This document shows, one piece after another, positions 1 to 16,200 of a stretch of DNA of 64,000 bases (positions within the stretch are counted from its first letter, which is position 1; every line of letters begins with the position of its first letter). The notes below the pieces were generated by a model, which saw only the letters and a program-made list of their open reading frames with translations, ran no database searches and was not told the DNA's origin. The translations under genes and the position numbers were made by a program. Source of the DNA: Amphimedon queenslandica (lineage: Eukaryota; Porifera; Demospongiae; Haplosclerida; Niphatidae); NCBI RefSeq assembly GCF_000090795.2, contig NW_003546248.1, positions 112,146-176,145 on the forward strand, given 5' to 3'.

Positions 1-140
1 GCAGCAATGGCAACTCAATGTCTACGCGATAATTATATTCATTGATAAAGTATACTGGAGTATGCGGATTGTGACTTTGAGCAAATACGCCCTCATGCAG
101 CAGCTTGTATAGGGCCGTTCGATACTCTCTTTAGTATTAT
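1..140 (-). other. possible unassigned coding exon at left edge
   Basis: The minus strand has an open stretch reading [16 protein letters not shown] and onward with good coding character up to the window edge. It does not resemble the part of MON2 expected next, about 650 residues of which would have to be missing. It may be an exon of another gene or of a diverged MON2 C-terminus. I do not recognise it. Confidence 0.25.
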
Positions 141-1696
141 ATACTCTTGCTATTATTATTATTTATTTTCTTTCTCATTCTTTGTATCCATCTTTACCTT
201 AACCTATCTTTAACCTTGCTTTCTTTTTTCTTTTCTTTTCCTTAACCTACATGTTTATTTCTACCCTTTTTTATAATAAATTTTTTGAGGGCTTTGTTCC
301 CTTTTCAAATGGGCTATAGCCTTGGGTATTTTTCAAAATTTGCTAGTTTTTAGAAATTGCTCATAACTTCAGAATTTGAGCTCGGAATCGGCTCAAACTT
401 TCTATGTAACATAAGGACATCAATATGTATCAGAAAATGTAATAAAAAATTTGGGGTGATTTTGAAGCCATTTTTTGTAAAAAGCCATGGGCTATAGCCT
501 TTGCTTTTTTCCAAAAATCGCTACTTTTAAAAATGGCCATAACTAGAAAAATAGTTGAAAACAGCTCGAACTTTCTACACATGATAAAGACAGTACTATG
601 TATCAGAAAATGTAATAAAAGATAATTTTAGAGTTAGATTCTATTGTTAAGGAGCACTACTGTATAGCTAGAAATTTCTGTGGCCCAAAATTTCTGCGAA
701 TTGGCAAAAAATGGCTTTTGCGGATTTTATTTTTGCGAATTCCCTTGATCACACTACTGATCAATGGCTGCTCTTTACTACTTACCAGAACTATAGTTGA
801 TCATGACACAAAGCTCTATCAGGATATTAGGCAAGATAGGATTACTCTTTGACTCTGCTTAAAATTGTACTGGAATAGTGCCAAGAACATGCCATGTGCT
901 TCACTATAATTACATTATTACACTGAGAAAAGGCGTAGTGAACCACACCTTTTAATTTACCTATTTTTGAGGATTTAATTTTTACGATTTTGTTCAAATT
1001 CACAAAATTCGCAAAAATTTTGGGCCACAGAAATTTCTAGCTATACGGTATTTTTTCACTAGTGCCTCCCATAAACATACAAATACCTCAGCACTGTTGG
1101 AGTGAGCACATTCTTTTATGGTATCCAGGAGTGTAGTCCAAGCTCTATCAAACCCATCAATGGAGGATAATGATAGCAAACGAGACTGTATAACCCTTGA
1201 TATACCATTTAACACTAACACCTAAATAAATAAATAATGAAGTTTAATTTTTAAAATATCACAAAATGTAATTTACTTGAGTTTCTGCCCATTGCTTTTG
1301 ATCGGTATCTCTCGTGTGATGAATCATTAACTTGGTTTCTGTAGACAAAGACATTGTGCTAGCAGACAACACTGACTGTTGGACTTTCTCTAGCACAATA
1401 AATAAAACCGACCAAAGAACAGCCTGCCATGTGTTCCACTGCAATATGGTACCGTGAACACTCAGTGTTGAGAATAACGTCTGAGCAGCACTCTTCCTTA
1501 TGGCAGACTGGTCATTAACAATGAGATTAGAGAGACATTGAAAGAGTAACATCCAAATCCCATCAAACACATCCAGTGAACTATACTGGAGTAATAATCT
1601 ATCGCTCCTTTTCACTGAAGGGACTTCAATGGATGACAATAGCGGCTTTAATGTCTCGCGATTCTGATGCAAATAATCAGCAATATTCCACTATAC

Positions 1697-1742
<46 letters not shown>

Positions 1743-4057
1743 GTAATAATAACAATAATAGTAATAATAATTGTTAAAACTAACCAGTTGCCCAATGGAT
1801 GTTAATGATATATTAATATCCTGGCATTGTTGCCCGTATTGGCCAACACTGTCCACACAAACTGGCAGGCACACAGGAGGCAGTAATTGCAAATAATCCG
1901 TAACTATCAACTGGAGAGACTGAAAACCTGTTCTCACCAAAGACTCACTAGACAAAAATAATAATAATAATAAATGTATTTTTTTTTTAAATAAATAAAT
2001 AAATTAATGATAAACGTGTGCATGTACATGTACATGCATACAAAAGCAATAAAACAATTAAATAAACATACATGAATTATTAATAAATAAAATTTAAATA
2101 ACAAAGGTGATAAAATTAATAATTACCTTGGTAGTTTCGATGCGTTATTGATAATATTCAAGACGATCATCCACGAGTCTTCATTCATCAATTGGTTATT
2201 GTGGAGTAGCTGCTCAATGCACTCAAACTGCTTCAATATGACATCAGACTGAGAGACTTGAGAGAGGGAGAGTAGTGGGGCCAGTATTGTCGACTGGAGC
2301 GCTACGTCGGACTCAAAGTGTATCAAACCTTTTTTAATCAAGTTAATTAATGCATCGACTGACTCGATTCTAACACTGACATCTGAACAATTGCACAACT
2401 AAATGAAGTGAGAAACAATGTGATTAGACAGTAGACACGAGTGCATGCAATCGATGAAATACTCTGTACTATAGTACAGGGTCTTTGACCGGATTTTCGA
2501 GCAACTTTTAAAATTCATTAAAAATCCAATTTTGATTGGAATCAGCTCAAACTTTCTACACAACATAAGTACATGTATATGTATCAGGAAAATTATAAAA
2601 ATAAAGAATTCTCTCCTTTGCAATTTTAGCAAAATTTGACCCGAGACCATGTTAGCCAGATTATTTGAGCAACTTTATAAATTCATAAATAATTCAATTT
2701 TGATCAGAATCTGCTCAAACTTTTTACGCAACATAAGAACATGTACATTGTATGTATGTATCAAATAAATTGCAAAAATTGAGAATTTAGGATGATGGTT
2801 ACTTGTGTCAAATGAGTGCTGATCTGTTTCCATATTATTGTTATTCTATTGATATTACTAACACCAACTTCATGCAAACAATAAATGGGGAATAGACCAA
2901 TATCCTAAATAAAAAAATAAATAAACACACAATAATAATAATAATAATAACAATAATAATTACTTTATTTTGAATAGAATCATCAGATAAAATACACAAA
3001 GAGCTAATTAATGAAAGTAAACTGGACTCAGACAAAAATCTAAAAAAAACAAAACAATTATAAAACGAAACAACAACAACAACAACAATAGATTACTTGC
3101 TGTTGGTAAATAAATCATCAAATTTAGCAATAATCTCCAATCTCTTATCACCAACCTGATTCAATCACAATCATTAATAATCAATTAATATATTCTTAAT
3201 ACCGTGTTCGTGCTTTCTGCTAATTTTTTGATTCCAGACTTAACTCCAAGTGCAATCCTAATATACTATAAATTAAAAAACAACAACAATCATTATTTTG
3301 ATATAAATCATAATCAGTATGTATGGAGAGAACATCAATACACCATTTATTAACTTATGTAAATAATATAATAATAATTACATGTACTACATGTTATACA
3401 TGTACATGTATTTTACTTGTAAAGTGGTTAAAATGATGTTCCAGGATTCAGAGAGTATGTCCCCATGCTGATGGACCAAGTGCAGGAGTGTGAGGATACA
3501 CTCAAAGTTCTTTCCAGTGCACTTCCATTGATCCTGCATTGCCTCAATACCGTCACTCGCCTTCTTCTTGCTCACCATTGAGGACTGTGAGCTCCTACCT
3601 GTCTGGGTCTGCCCGATCAACTGCATTGAGTATTTAGGAGGCAGAGAACCTTTACACAGCACTAGAGAAATATATATAAATAAATTAGCAATAAATTAAA
3701 AATATTAAAAATAGAAAAGGAGTAGGACTCAAACAAGAGGGAACTTGCAAACTGGTGCGGTATAAGCAATCTTATAACATTGAATGAAAGGTTTGCATGA
3801 AAAATAAAAGGCTTCATTCATGGCTTTATAGATGTAGCAGTCTGTCACTGCGTGTGGATAACTATAATGCTTTATCCTCCCTCATGCAATGGTGTAGGAT
3901 TTCTTTCCAAATCCATAATATATCATTATTAATTGTCATTATTACCTGTTAAAAATGCAGCACAAGGGGACGATAGTTTCATAGTTCCGCATAATTCGAT
4001 AAATATTCTAAAAACTTCAAGTATCTTCTTAATAGTGTACTCATCCACACTAATAAC

Positions 4058-4106
<49 letters not shown>

Positions 4107-6843
4107 GTAATGATAAATATAGAAATTAATATTGATGCACCACTTACACAGTGTCCAGTAATAAAGACAGAGATGCTAAAACGGCCGACCAGGAGGAATT
4201 CAATAAATTTATAGAGATATCGTTTGGAGAGAAATTTCCTAATAAGGAAGAAGTGAAGGTCTTGGCTGAGGCAGGGGGAGACCCTTGCTGGTGTATTATT
4301 AATGAGAGGCTTCTGATGAGATCCATGAGTACATTAACTGAGAGGATTAGACCATAGCCTTCGGGAATGTTAGGTATCTCCACTTTATCTAACATCTCAA
4401 GTCTAATAGATCAAATATGACAGGGTTACTTTAAAGTTATCAAATTTCCAATAGCATTATGCATTAAATGTAGTTATTGCTTCATTAAACCATCAAATGA
4501 AAACAGCACTGTCAATATAAGCAAGAATTATATGATTTCTACAACTATAAAATACAATGCAATACAACCTTACGTGTATGTGTTAATTATTAAATTGTCA
4601 ATATCAATAAAATAGATGGACAAGTTATGATTTATACATTTCAGTTATTCTCCTATTGAACTGTCAAATGAATTGTTTATGGGGAAAATCATCAATACAT
4701 GATAAAGCACTTTACAAATTATAAATATTAAACACAGTTCTATATTATTAGAATAGCTTACAGGTGTGGTTTGTTAGGAGCTGATGATGTAAGTTTCTCA
4801 TAATAAACAATATGAGACTTGTATTGGAAAACATGATAACTATTAATATTAGTGACATCAGCTACTGCTTGAGTATTGGCAGAACTGCTACCACTAGCGC
4901 CGATTGTCGGAGCTGATGAAGACATCAACTGGTGGAGATTTGATTGAATGAAAGCAGCAACTCCATCAATAATATCTTTGAATACATTAGTGGAGTGCTC
5001 ATGCATATCGTAACACTCACAAAACGATCTAAAGAGACAAAGAAAGAAGATACAATACATGCACCATTCATGCATATAATATATTATGTATAAAATTAGT
5101 ATACATGTATACATGTGCATTTACATTCTATGTACAATATACTTATATTAAATTTATGTACTTTAATAGGAAGCTGTCATTAACAAATAAATGAAGTACT
5201 TCGACTGCTAGGACTCTCTGCCAGAGTGGTTTATCAGAGTCAAGAAATCTGACAAGCATTGATAAGAATATTTCACATTGTGTCGTCTAATAAATAAATA
5301 AATATTATAAACAATTATTTCTCAATCTGTGTCATCAATAACAATAGTAAAAGGCTTACTAGTATAATAAAATATTCCTTGATCAGAATTCTAAGTATCC
5401 TCAATAGCCTTATATGGAGTGCAAATGTCGGTCTGTCTGATTGTAATAAAGAAGATGAAGAGTGAGAGAGAATGTGCCTGTGTTTAGAACTTGGAGAAAA
5501 CAACTTAATAACTAGCGGGCACACCCTCTCAGTTAATAATACACTGAACAACTTCTCCTATGTATATTGTGATAGTTGTTATTAATATTGTGTATCGATA
5601 ATGCATGTTACTGACTTTAGCAAATATGGCTGGGTATCCTTTTAGGACGATTTCTAATAATTCCAGTCCAAGTCCCAACTCAATGTTTAATGATTGAGGC
5701 AGCCAGGCAGCTGGATCACCGTTTATTAGGAAACACAAGTCCTGATGTGAAAATAAATAAATAAATAAAATAAATTATATCCTTATTATTATTATTACTG
5801 TTGTTATTGTTGTTGGACTTTTCAAAATAAATTTAAATTAATAATAAAATAATAAATAAATAATAATGTAAGTACATGTACATGTATGTATAACTAACTT
5901 GAAATATTAAGTATCCATCCCTAACTTGAACAGGTAATTGTCTATGATCAACGCTAACAGAGGGGGAGGAGTCAGGGGGAGGAGGCTCTGGACTATTGAG
6001 ACCACCTAAAAGTATATAAAAAAAAATAATTAAATATAATCAAGATTACAAGATAACTTGTAACAATGATGTTCCTACCTTTCTCGGCCAATTGGCTCAG
6101 GCGATCGAATAAATTTTGAACAATCTGTCTAATGGTGACACTGGCAGTATTGTGAATATTAATATCACGATTATTGTACAATTTAAAACAAATTATCAGG
6201 ACCTACAAAGTCCTTATAAAGATAGTCATGATAATGATAAATGGCTAACCGTTGTTAAGGTCTTCCCTTTGATAAGATCAGTGGCTGTTGATAAAATTAA
6301 TATTGTCTGTAATATTTTCAATTCTTCTAAATTATTATCGACTAATCGTTCAAGGGTTGAAAGGATACTGTCAACTGACGACTGCAATTAATTAATTAAT
6401 GTAATGAATATATAATTAGTTAGGTACCGGTGGTATGGCATTGTACTGGAGCAAGCGTTGCAGTGATGACAAAGATATTGAAATTAGTCTTGGATTCTGA
6501 GACTCGCAGGCAAATAGTAATGGACGAACCACATCTTCTGTTGCTGAGAGTACTAACAAAAATTAATAAATATAATAATAATATGTAATAATTGCTAATA
6601 CATGTAGTACCTCTTAAAGAAAAGCCAAATTGCTCTGAAAGATGCTTTAATCTCATTCCTCCTCTTTCTGAAGCCTGAGGGAGATAGGACAATAGGCGAC
6701 ACTGAATGCATTCTAACCTCCTTTACTGACGGATACTTCTTCTTTGCTTCATTTGACAGCAAGTGGAAATCATTTCTCAGATTCTGCGCCAATTGACGAG
6801 CTATTTTATCTTTATCATCAAGGACAGCCTTGCCGGACGCCAT
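1..6843 (-). CDS. MON2: MON2 homologue (Golgi/endosome Sec7-like scaffold), 3' end not in window
   Basis: Multi-exon gene; the span includes introns. MON2 is a large HEAT-repeat relative of the BIG/GBF Arf-GEFs that acts with DOP1 in endosome-to-Golgi traffic. The start [10 protein letters not shown] at 6843 leads into the N-terminal DCB-like region. Diagnostic stretches, read on the minus strand, are [16 protein letters not shown] near 5510, [14 protein letters not shown] near 5000, [10 protein letters not shown] near 3640, [20 protein letters not shown] near 1900, [17 protein letters not shown] near 1480 and [14 protein letters not shown] near 1290. The last recognised exon, near 1083-1220, matches the middle of the human protein, so the C-terminal third lies off the window, is replaced by repeats, or is missing from the assembly. 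Its promoter is shared with TRMU. Confidence 0.93.
296..640 (+). repeat. family A repeat, two units
   Basis: Two degenerate copies of the ~177-bp unit that is tandem at 48230-49550. Each has a GGCTATAGCC palindrome followed by the core AATCGGCTCAAACTTTCTA and TATGTATCAGAAAATGTAAT. It lies downstream of the last recognised MON2 exon. Confidence 0.75.
659..1050. mobile_element. MITE-like element, CTAGAAATTTC subfamily
   Basis: About 392 bp bounded by inverted repeats of roughly 37 bp. The left end reads TATAGCTAGAAATTTCTGTG and the right end is its reverse complement, followed by CTATACGGTA. There is no internal coding capacity, so this looks like a non-autonomous DNA transposon with TA-type termini. 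It sits about 30 bp from a MON2 exon, and a relative lies at 55498-55712. Confidence 0.7.
1697..1766. repeat. (AAT)n microsatellite
   Basis: About 23 slightly interrupted AAT units in a MON2 intron. The tract also makes an artificial polytyrosine/isoleucine open frame. Confidence 0.9.
2465..2795 (-). repeat. family B repeat, two units
   Basis: Two copies in a MON2 intron, each with the core AATCAGCTCAAACTTTCTAC and ACATGTATATGTATCAG. The first copy has the TACTATAGTA palindrome. The core is shared with family A but the flanks differ. Confidence 0.7.
4051..4107. repeat. (AAT)n microsatellite
   Basis: About 18 AAT units in a MON2 intron. Confidence 0.9.
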
Positions 6844-6944
6844 TTTGTTTTCCGAAAGACCCGCCCAAAATTTTAACCAAAGCCCGCCCACTTGCAGGTT
6901 GATTATGACGTCACTAACCCACGTGCTTCCACGTGGAATACAAA
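6844..6944. promoter_or_regulatory. divergent MON2/TRMU promoter with CRE and two E-boxes
   Basis: Only 101 bp separate the two start codons. The stretch holds a perfect CREB/ATF palindrome TGACGTCA at 6906-6913 and two CACGTG E-boxes at 6920-6925 and 6930-6935. Both start codons lie in CAAAATGGC, a YY1-like context. Binding by sponge factors is inferred from motif identity only. Confidence 0.6.
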
Positions 6945-9770
<2,826 letters not shown>

Positions 9771-9809
9771 TATTAAGACTGAACAACAATTATAATATTG
9801 ATATTGTTA

Positions 9810-12800
9810 TTATGTTTTTAGATTTCCCATACAAACGTATTTAATATTAATGTATTCATTGATTCCATATTTCGATCCTTCTCTGCCGAATCCGCTTTGC
9901 TTCTTGCCGCCAAAAGCTCCCACCTCATTTGAAAGCAGAGCTTCATTGATACCTACCATACCTGTCTCTAGGGCATCACTCACACGCCATATCTGATCAA
10001 TATCTCTCGAATAGAAATAGCCTAATAATAATAATAATAATAATAACAATAACAATCAGAATAATAATAATAAAATGTATAGTAGGATAGGTTTAGTAGA
10101 GTAGGATAGGTTTAGTAGAGTAGGATAGGTTAGTAGAGTAGAGGAAGAGAACAAGAAGTGAAAGGAAAGAAAAGGAAACGACAGAAAGGAGAAGTAATAA
10201 TAAAATATATACATGTATATATAATAATAATATTTGTTGTATGACAAAGTACCATAACAATAATCATTATTACAAAGCACACTTTCAGTTGCACGTATAC
10301 TAGTTTTGCTTTTGATGTAGCTAAATATAAAATTTTCATTTATGCTTCGAGTCCCTTTTGCGTGTTAAGTTTTAACTACACAAAAATGACATGATCAGGT
10401 TTCCCACAAAACATGCTTTGTGACAAGGACACCACACTATTACTGTACATGGCTTTTGGAACAACTTTAATTCATAAATACCTAATAATTAATTTAGATC
10501 GATCGTAATCAGCTCAAACTTTCTACACAACATAGTACGTGTTTATGCATCAGAAAAAATATATTACAATGGAGAATTCTCTCCTAGCCATTTTTGATGA
10601 AATTTGGCCAAAAGACCCTGTACTATAGTACATGATATTTTGTCAAATTTTGGAGCAACTTTATAAATTCGGTACAACATATGTATTATTGATATGCATA
10701 CCAATTAGTCCAAATTGTGTGTTATTAGCTATACTGACAGCTTCATCTTCAGTATCAAACCTACAAACCACACCCACCAACTAACCACATTAACCACACC
10801 CACCAATTACTTTATAATCGGTGCGATGGGTCCAAATGTCTCTTCTCTCGTTATTAGCATTTCATTATTAACATTGATCAATACTGATGGATTATAGAAC
10901 GTCCCAGGAAGCGATGTCATTCTAGTCCCACCTACCAACACCTCCCCTCCTTGATCCACAGCATCATTAACATGACGCTCAACCTAACCGAGCATTAAAT
11001 AGAAAACTCTCTATACATCTACATACTTTATCAATGGCCCCAGCATTGATGAGTGGCCCTTGGTCTATTCCATCATTTAAACCATCACCGACTTTAAGAT
11101 TAGACACAGCTTGTGTTAACTTATCAACAAATTCATTGTATATCTTGCTTTGTACCAATAACCTGTTGGGGGACACACACGTCTATCACAAAGAAAAAAA
11201 TATAATAAGAAATGCTCAAATTATTATACTTGTCCAGCATTTCTGAATTTGCCAGCAATGGCTCCTTTTACAGCAACATCGACGTCAGCAGTATCGAATA
11301 CTATGAAAGGAGCGTTTCCCCCCAACTCTAATGATAGCTTCTTCACTGTATTAGCACTACCAGCTATTAACCTCTAGCAATAATAATAATAAACTTAATT
11401 TTATAGTGATGATAATGATGATGATACTAATAAAATGTGATTTTTATAGTATTTCTTACTTTTCCAATTGCAGTTGAACCAGTGAATGATATTTTGGATA
11501 TTCTCTCGTCATCCAACAAAACATCAGATACTTCATGGACACTGTCTCTGCTGCAAGTCAGTACGTTGATGACGCCAGGCGGTATCCCTGCCTCATGTGA
11601 TAACTATTAATAACTAGTTAATGACTATTGGTATAACTATAGAGCTAACCTGAGCTATAGCCAGAGCAGTTAGCGGCGTTTCTTCTGATGGTTTAATTAT
11701 TATAGAGCAACCAGCAGCTAATGCAGCGCCTGCCTTTCTTGTTATCATTGCCAATGGGAAATTCCACTACATCAGTTATTAAAATAAATAGTTAATTATT
11801 GATATTCTTACTGGCGTGATCAAAGCGGCAACTCCTACTGGCTCTTTCATTAAAAACATTCTTTTATTTTCTTGAGGAGAAGGCAAAACATCTCCATACA
11901 ATCTCTTTCCTTCTTCGCTGAACCAATCAATAAATGACATGCCATAGTTAACTTCATTTAACGATTCAGTATATGGCTTCCCCTAAATGCATTATTTATT
12001 AAGTACATTATTTATCAAATAAATTATTCTATTACCATAAAGCTGCAAATTTTTGTCAGCAAAAAATTTCATCAGATTCATCAGGAATTTTTGTTTGACA
12101 AAATTTTTGCTCCACGTAGGTATCAGACAGAAATGATGAAAAATTTATTGACAAAAATTAATTTTGATGAAATCTTTTACCCACAAAAATTTGGAACTAT
12201 AGGGTAACTTAAGGCCTTTCTACACTTGAACCGGTTCCAGAAGTCGGCTCATCAATGTGCTCATCAATGTGCGCATCAAGTGATTCCACACTATCTTCAA
12301 CATCATATATATTTTGATAGTATTTCTGATCCAGCTGCCATTGGTTTATTTTGGTTATCTATTGAATGCGCATTCAAACCACATATGGAGATGGTTTGAG
12401 ATAATGACTCATTGAAGTCAATGCCGCATCAGGTATGGAATGACTAGACTGGAACCGGTTCCAAACCAGTTTCAAACCAGTTCAATGCACATTAGAAGTG
12501 CTAGTGTAGAAAGGCCTTGATTTATTAATTTTAAATTACTTTATTAAAATCAATACGTTATTTTATTCTTAACAATTATTTTACTTGTTCTATAGTTATC
12601 ATTTTTGCAATTTCCGATTTGTGTTTATTCATCAATTCATACCACTGTCTCAGTAATAGGGCTCTACTCTATAATAATACTCTATTATACTATGATAAAT
12701 ATTGCATGAATGTACTTTGGCAGTTTGCCTCCTCCATAACTTTTGAGCAGCATAAGAAGACTCAATAGCTTCTAAAACGTCTTCTCTTTGCATGTCAGGA

Positions 12801-13011
12801 ACCTATTAAAACGATCATAAAAACGTATAACTTTTAAATATTTTATTACTTCAGTAATAAGCTCTGTGTTGGCTGGATTAGTGACTGGAAAGTATCGTTT
12901 CTCTTTAGCTTCTACCCATTGGCCGTTAATCCATCCTCTGTTTTTAAAAAACGGGCTCCTCGCTCCTTGAGGCACACCTTTACCCAAGAAATTGACCAAC
13001 TTGGTAGCCAT
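9810..13011 (-). CDS. ALDH5A1: succinate-semialdehyde dehydrogenase
   Basis: NAD(P)-dependent aldehyde dehydrogenase of GABA breakdown, normally mitochondrial. Exons read in order: [52 protein letters not shown], the catalytic Glu in [15 protein letters not shown], and the catalytic Cys in [15 protein letters not shown]. These are followed by [47 protein letters not shown] and [20 protein letters not shown]. The last motifs are SSADH-like rather than generic ALDH. Human and E. coli enzymes have a second Cys two residues after the catalytic one; here it is Ser. Introns carry two MITE-like elements (12033-12518) and a family B repeat. Confidence 0.93.
10080..10140. repeat. short tandem repeat, unit about 24 bp
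   Basis: Three near-identical copies of GTAGGATAGGTTTAGTAGA in an ALDH5A1 intron. Confidence 0.7.
10440..10690 (-). repeat. family B repeat
   Basis: A copy with the core AATCAGCTCAAACTTTCTAC, the palindrome TACTATAGTA near 10620 and GAGAATTCTCTCC, in an ALDH5A1 intron. Confidence 0.7.
12033..12206. mobile_element. MITE-like element, TACC-TATAG termini
   Basis: About 174 bp. The left end TACCATAAAGCTGCAAATTTT is partly complementary to the right end AAATTTGGAACTATAGGGTA. It is AT-rich, with no coding capacity, in an ALDH5A1 intron directly beside another element. Confidence 0.6.
12211..12518. mobile_element. MITE-like element, AAGGCCTTTCTACAC termini
   Basis: 308 bp with perfect 15-bp terminal inverted repeats, AAGGCCTTTCTACAC and GTGTAGAAAGGCCTT, and subterminal AACCGGTTCC at both ends. 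There is no coding capacity. It lies in an ALDH5A1 intron, a few bases from the preceding element. Confidence 0.75.
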
Positions 13012-13226
13012 TAGAAAGCCTAGTTAGCTTGATTCGGTCTTCTCCTAGTTCTCCTGGCTGAGCTCCTCAGGGCACTCTACTCTACAGGCACTCCTGCTAA
13101 TTTGTGCTGAACCTGCCTGTCCAGTCTTCCCATTTTTATCCATGAATAATGCAGCTACCACCACCCACGCAATTGACGAGATAATGATTGCTGCAGCTGA
13201 GCATAGCAGGCATTAGCAGCTGCAGA
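13012..13226. promoter_or_regulatory. divergent ALDH5A1 / adhesion GPCR interval
   Basis: 215 bp between opposed start codons, so any core promoters of both genes must lie here or in leader sequence. I see no clear TATA box, NRF1 or CRE motif. Confidence 0.4.
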
Positions 13227-16200
13227 ATGCTTCTCTTGTTGATAGCTTCACTGCTGCTCTTTCAAAAAGGATGCTACGGGAACCAGTTAGACCTTTTTTC
13301 TTTTATTTTTATGATACATAATCATTGTTTAGGTATCTGCAATTTAACTTGTTGTATTTTGGGTGTAATAGCATACCGATAATCACATACAAACTATTCT
13401 CCACTGACAGCAGTGAACCCTTAACTACCGTACAATACAACGGTGAGATTAGGGATCTTATTATATCATTATTACATATTTATTACATATCATTATTATA
13501 TATCAGAAAACTCCAATGGCAATGTAATATCAATACCATCCAGTGGCGACATTTATAGTACGTGGACATCAGACTCAAGCAGCAGTAGATGCTGCTGGAC
13601 AATAGACTCTACAGTATTTACAAAAGAAAATGGAGGAGAAATTTTGACGATTGGATTAGACGATCTTTGTCCGCAAACTAGAGAATATTACAACTGTGAG
13701 GGTGAACTGTGGTTCTGTTCAATGGACTCACAGATATTGCAATCATCAGTATACTCACTGCCAATAGAGTCTACTGACAATGCATTCATGAAATGTTCAT
13801 CAAGGACATCTTCTTTTCAATGTCCCAATCAAACAATCTCCTCAGGGTCACCCTCTCAATCCTATACATCACCTTCTCAATCCTATACCACACTCTTTCA
13901 ATCCTATACTGCACCCTTTCAATCCTATACCTCACCCTCTCAATTCTATACCTCACCCTCTCAATCCTATTCCTATACCTCACCCTCTCGATCCTATACC
14001 TCACCCTCTCAATCTTATACCTCACCTTCTCAATCCTATAACTCACGCTCTCAATCATATACCTCACCCTCTCAATCCCATACCTCACCTTCTCAATCCC
14101 ATACCTCACCCTCTCAACCCCATACCTCACTCTCTCCATCACCAGTATCTGTACATTATCTATCATCAATTACAATGTCACTAGCAGCTCCTACAGTGAC
14201 TTCAATTGGCCTGATATATTGTCCTCCAGATGGTATTTGGTACAGCACATTAAGTAATAGCACTATTAATGGTACATGCTATAAAGGAACCGTGACAGGT
14301 ATACATTATACACATAGTCACATACATTTCTTAACATAAACTCCTTCTCCTTTCTCCTCTTCCTCCCTCTCTTCCTTTCTCTCAGCTAGTAGATTATGCA
14401 AAAGCAATGGTGAATGGGATGAGATTGTCTGCCATACTAATAGACAGTTCAACAATATACTCAATATTGTAAATAATGATACCGTATAGCTTGAAATTTT
14501 CGTGGGTCGATATTTTCGTGGTTTCTAGTGGGGCAATTGGTGGTTTACTTTAATTTGGTGGTTTACTTTAATTTCGTGGTTGACAGTTTACATAACCACT
14601 AAAACCACGGAATTTACATTCCACGAAAATTTCAAGCCATCACCAAAATTACCTCTCTCTTTCACTTATAGAGTAACATGTCATTCACAACAGCAATACA
14701 AGCACTATTGAATATTACTGCTACTGATGATGATGGTGGTATAACTACAGAGCAAAAAGTGATCCTGTTTGATACCATAATCAACAACAATGAGAACCAG
14801 TCACTGGAAGGGCTGGAGGAAAGGACAGAATTATTACTAGCACTTGAAAACAACATAAAACAAGAGCTGATAAATGAAGATGAGGTACACAACTAATAAT
14901 AATAATAATAGGATTAAAAATTACAGTGCTTACCTCTCATATTCTTAATTTTAAAATAGGACACAAGACAGTCAGGATATGGACAAATATTGCTGTCAAT
15001 GGATAAATATGCACTGAGCATCAACAGGAATTATACAAAGACATCAGACAATATAAGTAAAGCCCAGCCACCCATTCATCACTGAGCCTGAAATTACATT
15101 CAAACAATGTTCTTACATTGTGTCTGAACATTGTTTAATTTGATCTGCCATTTTTATGAAATGATCAGACAGGGTTTTCCACAGGATTTTGGTATAGTCT
15201 TTATGCAGCTTCTTGCTCAGAAGTTGGGCCTAAAGACCCAGTGTTATTATAGTGCAGGGTATTTAGAAAAAAAATAACATGGAGAAAATTTTCTTATATG
15301 ACTGTACATGTGTTCTATGATAACATCTGCCAATCCTTTGATGTGGTAATAGACTATAATAACAATGTCCGACCCACTATAGACTTTTCATAAGAACAGG
15401 GTATAAAGAGAGAGAGAGATAACAGGTCAAATTGATAAGGAAAATTTAGAGTATTTAATGGTCTCTCAGCCGTAGAATTGGAATTTTTGAAAGGACTGCA
15501 AAGTCCTGTAATGCCAGTAATGAAAACATTACTACATCACAAAAAGTGACTTTCACACAAACATGATCATAGTCCCACCCTGTGAAGGGGTGGGGCGAGA
15601 CTACCATGGTCTACTCATAGATAGTAGAGTACAGGATATTAGATATTAAATATTAGATATCAGATATTAGAGTTCCTGTACTCTAATATCTATGGTCTAC
15701 TTTATATAAAAATCATAGAAGTGAGGCTAACATACTAGTACTGCACATGTAATTATTTCTTTGAAACGTATTTTTTCTGATACATATACATGTTCTTACG
15801 TCGTGCATCAACTTTGAGCTGATCATGATTTTTATCAAGTTTGGACTTTTTAAAATTTTTGAAGTTGCTCAAAAATTGAGCCAAAGTCCCTGGACCTTGG
15901 TCAAATTTTGCTAAAAATGAAAAGGAAAAATTTCTATATTTTTATAATTTTTCCTGATACCAAGAGTGGATAATTATCCACTCTTGCTGATACGTATACA
16001 TGTTTTTATGCTGTGTAGAAATCTTGAGCTGATTCCAATCAAATTTGTTTTTTTATGACTTTTAAAGCTGCTATAGTGCTGATCAGCTCATGAAGCATGC
16101 TCACTTAGCATTCTTTGTAGGTAGGACATGTTATTGTGTTAAATTGCTTTTAATAAATTTATTTCAAAAATTATATTGTTCAGACAAAATGGTAGAGAGC

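Noticed and set aside
13786-14169. 127-residue minus-strand frame (R-V-R-Y-R-I-E repeats)
   Set aside because: Antisense shadow of the SPSQSYT coding minisatellite.
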